DNA of 46,689 bases from Planctomycetota bacterium. Its GTDB lineage: Bacteria; Planctomycetota; Phycisphaerae; Sedimentisphaerales; Anaerobacaceae. The position numbers and the translations under genes are program-made. Within the stretch, counting starts at the first letter, position 1; each line of letters starts with the position of its first letter. The notes beneath the pieces were generated by a model. It did no database searches, was not told where the DNA came from, and saw only the letters and a list, made by a program, of their open reading frames with translations. The DNA lies in contig VRUL01000008.1 in assembly GCA_019456145.1 (NCBI GenBank), forward strand, positions 124,438 through 171,126, written 5' to 3'. Below are positions 43,101-46,689 of this stretch, in pieces.

Positions 43101-44480
43101 TTTGAGACGCACGATGTTTTTGCCCATTTTGATTTCCGCCGAGCCGTCCACGAAAAGATTGACGTACACCGTATCTCCCCGCCGGGCATAAATATAGCCC
43201 GGAACCGAGGCTATAAACCGGGTAATATTGCCCGGACAGCAAGCGCAGCCGAACCACGGGCTTCGCTTATGCTGGCCTCGCGACTCCAGCGGATTCGGAT
43301 AAAAGAAGCTGTCACCTTTGAGGGACACGCCCGAAATCAAAGCGTTATAGAGTGTCCGCTCCAATACATCGATGTACTTTGCATCACCGCCGAATAAAAA
43401 CATACGATGGTTCCACATCACGTTGCCGATAGCAGCGCAAGTCTCACAGTAGGCGCTTCCGTTGGGCAGCTCATAATTCTTTCCGAAGGCTTCGCCTGAG
43501 CCCCTGGCCCCGATACCGCCGGTTATATACAATTTCTTCGTGACAACGTTGTCCCAGATCCTCTCGCTTGCGTCAAGGTAACGCTTATCACCCGTAAGTG
43601 CCGCCACGTCCGCCATCCCGCAATACATATAAGATGCCCGGACCGCATGACCCACGGCTTCGCTTTGCTCGAACGCCTTTTGATGTGACTGATGATATGA
43701 GTTCCCGCCCGGACCGCGCGTATCAAGGTAAAACTTGGCTAATTTCAGATACTTTTCGTTTCCGGTTGCACGGTAAAGCCTGGCTAATCCCATCTCAATT
43801 ATCTGATGTCCCGGCGCAGTTTCATTCTTGCCCGGCCCGAATACTGTGGCTAAGAACTCGGCATTCTTAATCGCAACATCAAGCAGACTTCGTTTCCCGG
43901 TTGCCCTGTAATGTGCAACCGCCGCCTCATAGAGATGCCCCATGTTATACAGTTCATGGCTGCCTCCCAGTTTTTCCCAGCGTTCTTTGCCGTACCAGTT
44001 AACCAGACGCTCGGCCTTATTCGTCCGCGCCGTGAACAGGTACCCATCGTCCTCCTGCGCCGCGGCAATCTTGACAATCAGATCGTCCACGTATTTCTCG
44101 AGCTTCGCATCGGGATGTACGCTCAGGCAGTATGAAGCCCCTTCGAGAATCTTGTAGGCGTCCGTATCGTCGAAGGGATAGCTGCCTCGATGCACGCCTT
44201 CCTTCAAACCCCCGGCTATCGCGAAATTATCGATTCGTCCCGTCTCTTCGCACTTGCCGAAAGCGTAAGGAATCGAAACTTTCCGGTTGGTTTCGATTCG
44301 TCCGGCCCAGAATTCATCCGTTACCTTAACATCCGTAAAGGATACCGGCTCGATAGGATAATCCTTCTTCATCTTCCCACCCGAGACGTTACTACGGCTC
44401 TGGCCCTTGCATCCTTGAATGAGTATTCCGATACAAATCACGAGCATTACGACCTGTTTGGTTATCCTTTTTGCGTTCAT
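40140..44480 (-). CDS. GH127-GH51 arabinofuranosidase fusion lipoprotein
   Basis: About 1446 residues from the ATG at 44480 (AAAGGG upstream; 44522 is also in frame). The lipoprotein signal ends at C24 (LIQGCKG). Residues about 40-650 are a GH127 beta-L-arabinofuranosidase: E346 and C348 (YCETC) and C414-C415 (CACCPGN) match the zinc ligands of HypBA1, with C414 as probable nucleophile and E330 (GSGEAFG) as acid/base. A CBM4/9-like module (about 665-815) with NRSFEKA, NWERRTYN and WYDDVQLELLS follows. The rest is GH51 alpha-L-arabinofuranosidase with IYGQFIEHLGRCIYGGIW, acid/base E1153 (CIGNE) and nucleophile E1263 (AMTEWNYW). One surface-anchored protein could thus remove both beta- and alpha-L-arabinofuranose. 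Confidence 0.9.
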   Translation of the reverse strand: MNAKRITKQVVMLVICIGILIQGCKGQSRSNVSGGKMKKDYPIEPVSFTDVKVTDEFWAGRIETNRKVSIPYAFGKCEETGRIDNFAIAGGLKEGVHRGSYPFDDTDAYKILEGASYCLSVHPDAKLEKYVDDLIVKIAAAQEDDGYLFTARTNKAERLVNWYGKERWEKLGGSHELYNMGHLYEAAVAHYRATGKRSLLDVAIKNAEFLATVFGPGKNETAPGHQIIEMGLARLYRATGNEKYLKLAKFYLDTRGPGGNSYHQSHQKAFEQSEAVGHAVRASYMYCGMADVAALTGDKRYLDASERIWDNVVTKKLYITGGIGARGSGEAFGKNYELPNGSAYCETCAAIGNVMWNHRMFLFGGDAKYIDVLERTLYNALISGVSLKGDSFFYPNPLESRGQHKRSPWFGCACCPGNITRFIASVPGYIYARRGDTVYVNLFVDGSAEIKMGKNIVRLKQKTEYPWDGKVKITVGPARPARFSICVRIPGWARNEPVPSDLYRYVNSSSEKVSLKVNGKKAAAAMEKGYARISRAWKHGDVIEVTIPMPVRRVVSHEKIAGNTGKVALQRGPIVYCAEWPDNDGHVLNLVLGDNAKFTTEHRKDMLNGVTVIKSKAAALSYGKDGKSTIKKKQDFAAIPYYAWAHRGAGEMAVWLARDESAAKPLTQPGMIRNRSFEKAINNRPANWERRTYNGRGEFEYVEGGRTGKRAVMLSSENGADIGWLTSVPVKPRSKYKLTGWIKTENVEGGSGKGALFNVHNIQPAQTPSVTGTKDWTRVEVAFDTGDRAAVEINCLFGGWGLSTGNAWYDDVQLELLSTKTTKLSVTIDAGETGEPISKYIYGQFIEHLGRCIYGGIWAEMLEDRKFYFPITANYDPYRGRRGVSKDNPYAIVGASPWQIIGPADSVTMAKEGSFVGEHTPEVKVLWGGTPSGIRQKALGLVKGKDYTGYIVFAGSGDPKAQVSLVWGTGKNDRQTISLAKPKSKYTKKKFKFKSGATTNNGQLEIVAHGGGSVRVGTVSLMPADNIEGMRADTLKLLKELNAPLYRWPGGNFVSGYDWRDGIGERDKRPPRTNPAWTGVEHNDFGFNEFIRFCRLVDAEPLVTVNTGFGDAYSAAAQLEYSNGSADTLMGSLRAKNGEPKPFNVRYWCIGNEMFGSWQLGYMRLEHYVRKHNWVVDKMRDVDPDIVPIASGNAGSWSEGLLRSCSNHIDQIAEHFYCQERNDLLEHTSQIPDNIKRKVQFHRELREKLDTLKGKDIRIAMTEWNYWYGPHVFGELGTRYFHKDGLGIARGLHEYFRHSDIMFMANYAQTVNVIGCIKTSKTAAAFETTGLVLKLYRDHFGSVPVTIAGDAYPLDISAAWRKGRKVLTVAVVNPTENELELPMEVKGVKLSGKARLWQIAHADPMAYNEPGKAPEVVIKEKGISNIFNELVIRPLSINLYELPIKN

Positions 44481-44524
44481 AATAAACCCTTTCCAGTTTC
44501 GGTTGATCGTATGTTGAAGCAATG

Positions 44525-44552
44525 ATTGTAAGAAAAATCACCAGAAATGCAA
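44525..44552 (-). promoter_or_regulatory. Candidate promoter of the GH127-GH51 gene
   Basis: On the minus strand TTGCAT (44552-44547), a 16-base spacer and TACAAT (44530-44525) precede the ATG at 44480 by 44 bases. Confidence 0.35.
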
Positions 44553-44720
44553 CTCAATAATGTCTTTATAGTTAAGGACGTGATGCCGCTGCGCATTTTG
44601 CCCGTCATAAACACCTGTGGATATTCACATTGAGCATATACCCGGACAAAAAGTCATAAACAAAAAGGGCCGCCGGTTCAATCCTAACGGCTCTCTGCTG
44701 TGTTTTGAAAGTGTAAATGG

Positions 44721-46346
44721 TTACAATTCCTGCCCGGCACCTGCAAGCCAGTTATTACAAAGTATCCCCAGGTCTTTAAAGTCCACCACTCCGTCACAGT
44801 TGCTGTCACCGGCAGTGTAGTTGCAGTTAAATTCGTACGCTCCTATATCAAGAAACTCCAAAGGACCATAACCGGTATCGTCAATAGAATCAATATCCAC
44901 ATACCGGTGTTTTCCGTCTAAGTCGAGATAAATCTTCCCAACCAGCAACATGGTACTGTCACCGGCATCCACGCAGGGCGACGCCGGTGTTGATAACCGT
45001 AAATCACCTGAGGATACATTAACAAAGCACGGGTCTGCATCGATGTTGTTGCCACCCACGCCGGACCAGCCGCCCTGAATATCGCAATAGTCAAGCTCGG
45101 ATGAGGTTCCTGTATCGTAGAACTCATCAGGAGTGTCTCCCCAGAGGATGCAGTTGATCAATATCGACGGATCGCGGTGGTTGAAAATCCCACCCCCGAT
45201 AAATGCCGTGTTGGCCGTAAGAGTGCAGTTTCTCAACCTTAGTTGACTGTCGTGATTGTATATCCCGCCGCCTGAATTGCTGGCCGTATTGCTGCTGAAC
45301 GTGCAGTTGGTTACTGTTGGAACGCTACGATCCGAGTTGAGCATGCCGCCCCCTTTGGTTGCTTCATTTTCGTTGAATTTGCAATTGGTCACAGTCGGTC
45401 TGCTGTCGCTCTGGTTAAGCATACCACCGCCGTCACTTGATTCATTGACACTGAACGTGCAGTAGGTCACTGTCGGGGAGCTTCTCTCGTTGAACATCCC
45501 GCCACCACCGTTGTTAGCCGTGTTATTGCTGAATGTGCAGTTGGTCACCTTCGGGTCGCTGTAGCTCTGGTTGAGCATGCCGCCACCGTTGTCTGCTTCA
45601 TTGCCGCTGAACTTGCAATTGGTCACCGTCGGATCGCATCTCTCGTTAAGCATCCCGCCCCCGTCGTTGGCCGTGTTATCGTTGAAGGTGCAGTTGTTAA
45701 CGCTCGGATCGCTTTCATAGTTATACATTCCGCCCCCCCGATTGGCCGTATTGCTGATGAAGTTGCAGTCCATCATAGAGGGTGTGCTGCGGTATTCGTT
45801 CCCCATCCCTCCACCGGCACCGGTAGTGACATTATCGATGAAGACGCAGTTGGTCACCGTGGGATTGCTCTCCTCGTTGTACATCCCGCCGCCCCCGTAC
45901 ACAGCCGAGTTGCCCGTAAAGATGCAGTTTGTTACTGTAGGGCTGCTGTATTTGTTGTACATTCCACCGCCGCAGTCGTCAGGGTAGACCAGACCGTTGG
46001 CGTTTCCGCCGGTTATGGTAAATCCTTCGAGGACCGGTGCCATATCGCTTACGCACTGCACAACATGATAGGCCCCCGTAATGCCATTGGCATCGATGAT
46101 CGTAACATCCGGTCCGCCGCTTGAATACAGCCGTACAGCCTTGTCGTTGAAATTAATGGCCTCATTGTAAGTCCCCGGTGCCACCTCAATTTCATCCACG
46201 TAGCTCGCTGCTGCATCGATCGCCGCCTGGATGCTGTTAAAGTCGGCCGGCACGTAGATGGTTACTCCGACTGCCGCCCGCCCCGCCTGTAACAGAAAAA
46301 GCACCCAAACTAACAGCCAAATATTGAGATTTGTCTTCCCGTTCAT
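44721..46346 (-). CDS. Secreted right-handed parallel beta-helix protein with dockerin-like end
   Basis: 541 residues from the ATG at 46346, which has a perfect GGAGG. The signal peptide is IWLLVWVLFLLQAGRAAVG. ADFNSIQAAIDAA starts a pectin-lyase-like helix. About ten repeats of 24-26 residues with the pattern P-VTNC-F--NTA--GGGMYN follow, as in polymorphic outer-membrane (Pmp) and choice-of-anchor proteins. The C-terminus has one F-hand-like calcium loop (DSNCDGVVDFKD) followed by LGILCNNWLAG, the half-dockerin end common in secreted Phycisphaerae proteins. Without visible catalytic residues it could be an adhesin or a polysaccharide-binding protein. Confidence 0.85.
   Translation of the reverse strand: MNGKTNLNIWLLVWVLFLLQAGRAAVGVTIYVPADFNSIQAAIDAAASYVDEIEVAPGTYNEAINFNDKAVRLYSSGGPDVTIIDANGITGAYHVVQCVSDMAPVLEGFTITGGNANGLVYPDDCGGGMYNKYSSPTVTNCIFTGNSAVYGGGGMYNEESNPTVTNCVFIDNVTTGAGGGMGNEYRSTPSMMDCNFISNTANRGGGMYNYESDPSVNNCTFNDNTANDGGGMLNERCDPTVTNCKFSGNEADNGGGMLNQSYSDPKVTNCTFSNNTANNGGGGMFNERSSPTVTYCTFSVNESSDGGGMLNQSDSRPTVTNCKFNENEATKGGGMLNSDRSVPTVTNCTFSSNTASNSGGGIYNHDSQLRLRNCTLTANTAFIGGGIFNHRDPSILINCILWGDTPDEFYDTGTSSELDYCDIQGGWSGVGGNNIDADPCFVNVSSGDLRLSTPASPCVDAGDSTMLLVGKIYLDLDGKHRYVDIDSIDDTGYGPLEFLDIGAYEFNCNYTAGDSNCDGVVDFKDLGILCNNWLAGAGQEL
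45180..45990 (-). repeat. Tandem coding repeats of the beta-helix protein
   Basis: About ten diverged units of 72-78 bases, each encoding a VTNC...GGGMYN coil. The last units (LRLRNC, ILINC) are the most diverged. Confidence 0.8.
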
Positions 46347-46448
46347 GCTAATCCTCCTTTTTGTAATTGGCATCTCTTTAAAATTCCTACAACGAAATCC
46401 CGCGTCCAAATCTTCAAAGCCAGTCTCCTTAGCAGTTATATCCCTATG

Positions 46449-46500
46449 TTATGCGCATAATATTAGCCGCTTGTTTAATATGCGTATAGACTCCGAGTCT
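46449..46500. promoter_or_regulatory. Cluster of palindromes upstream of the beta-helix gene
   Basis: TTATGCGCATAA (46449-46460) is a perfect palindrome. A related TATGCGTATA lies at 46479-46488, its centre about 28 bases away. AGACTC-C-GAGTCT (46488-46500) is a perfect dyad. They lie about 100-150 bases upstream of the beta-helix start and may be operators. Confidence 0.4.
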
Positions 46501-46645
46501 CTCAACATAAATGGAGTCTTTCCTTTTGTCAAGCAAAATTTCAGACTTTTTGGATATGCCCCCGACCGTCCTGTGTGACTAAACAGCGCGACGGGTGGCA
46601 GCCTCAAGCGCACAGGCTGTGTCGCAATTAAGGAGTCGAAGTTGG

Positions 46646-46673
46646 TTGTGTATTTGGGCCGATATGTTATAAT
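46646..46673 (+). promoter_or_regulatory. Candidate promoter pointing out of the right edge
   Basis: TTGTGT (46646-46651), a 16-base spacer and a perfect TATAAT (46668-46673) suggest a plus-strand gene starting just beyond the window. The last 16 bases hold no clear start. Confidence 0.4.
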
Positions 46674-46689
46674 AGGGGCTACCAAATGA

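Noticed and set aside
44665..44700. tRNA-like T-arm (GGTTCAATCC)
   Set aside because: The flanking bases do not form the acceptor, D or anticodon arms.
45180..45990. Regular repeats suggesting a CRISPR array
   Set aside because: The units are 72-78 bases, diverged and fully coding as beta-helix coils; there is no constant repeat with unique spacers and no cas gene.

Overview
The window looks like chromosomal DNA of a Planctomycetota bacterium of the class Phycisphaerae (Sedimentisphaerales-like). This is an inference from gene content; no rRNA or other phylogenetic marker is present apart from purC. The pointers are: many secreted polysaccharide-degradation and beta-propeller proteins; a Tat-exported sugar isomerase-like protein beside ThuA and PmoA-like proteins; a huge BlaR1 fusion; serial sigma-factor/membrane-protein pairs carrying an IMKxRITKLAAAAVII-type motif; and a secreted beta-helix protein ending in a single dockerin-like Ca-binding repeat. 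No transposase, integrase, phage gene, tRNA, rRNA or CRISPR array was seen.

Layout. 1-7.5 kb (minus): the start of a GH32-like secreted enzyme, a LamG/beta-propeller/di-haem protein related to hydrazine synthase alpha-like proteins, and a VPS10/BNR-type propeller protein. 7.9-16.7 kb (plus): an alpha-L-fucosidase (GH29), an S9 peptidase overlapping a PQQ-like propeller protein, a sugar phosphate isomerase-like protein, a ThuA lipoprotein and a PmoA-like (DUF6807) protein with a secretin-like tail. 16.9-24.8 kb (plus): an unknown lipoprotein, a BlaI repressor whose promoter carries a probable BlaI operator, and a 1992-residue BlaR1-type M56 peptidase fused to many extracytoplasmic modules. The last module, a discoidin domain, is cut by an in-frame TAG. 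24.8-28.7 kb (minus): two paralogous secreted five-bladed-propeller glycosidase-like proteins and a small cupin. 28.8-33.9 kb (plus): an HD phosphohydrolase, purC, a TMTC-like membrane TPR protein and an Fsr-like MFS transporter. 34.0-39.8 kb (plus): three consecutive ECF sigma factor/membrane protein units, each ending in a terminator. 39.9-46.4 kb (minus): a cysteine-rich DUF6485 protein, a GH127-GH51 arabinofuranosidase fusion and a parallel beta-helix protein.

How it fits together. Most gene products are predicted to act outside the cytoplasm on plant or algal glycans (arabinan, fucosylated and fructan-like substrates). They are interleaved with two kinds of envelope signalling: BlaI/BlaR1, and sigma factors paired with membrane proteins. 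The most unusual items are the three sigma/membrane-protein units, whose membrane partners all have a second ribosome-binding site plus ATG just before the membrane segment, and the BlaR1 megaprotein, whose modules are joined by a recurring DVQVE-type linker.
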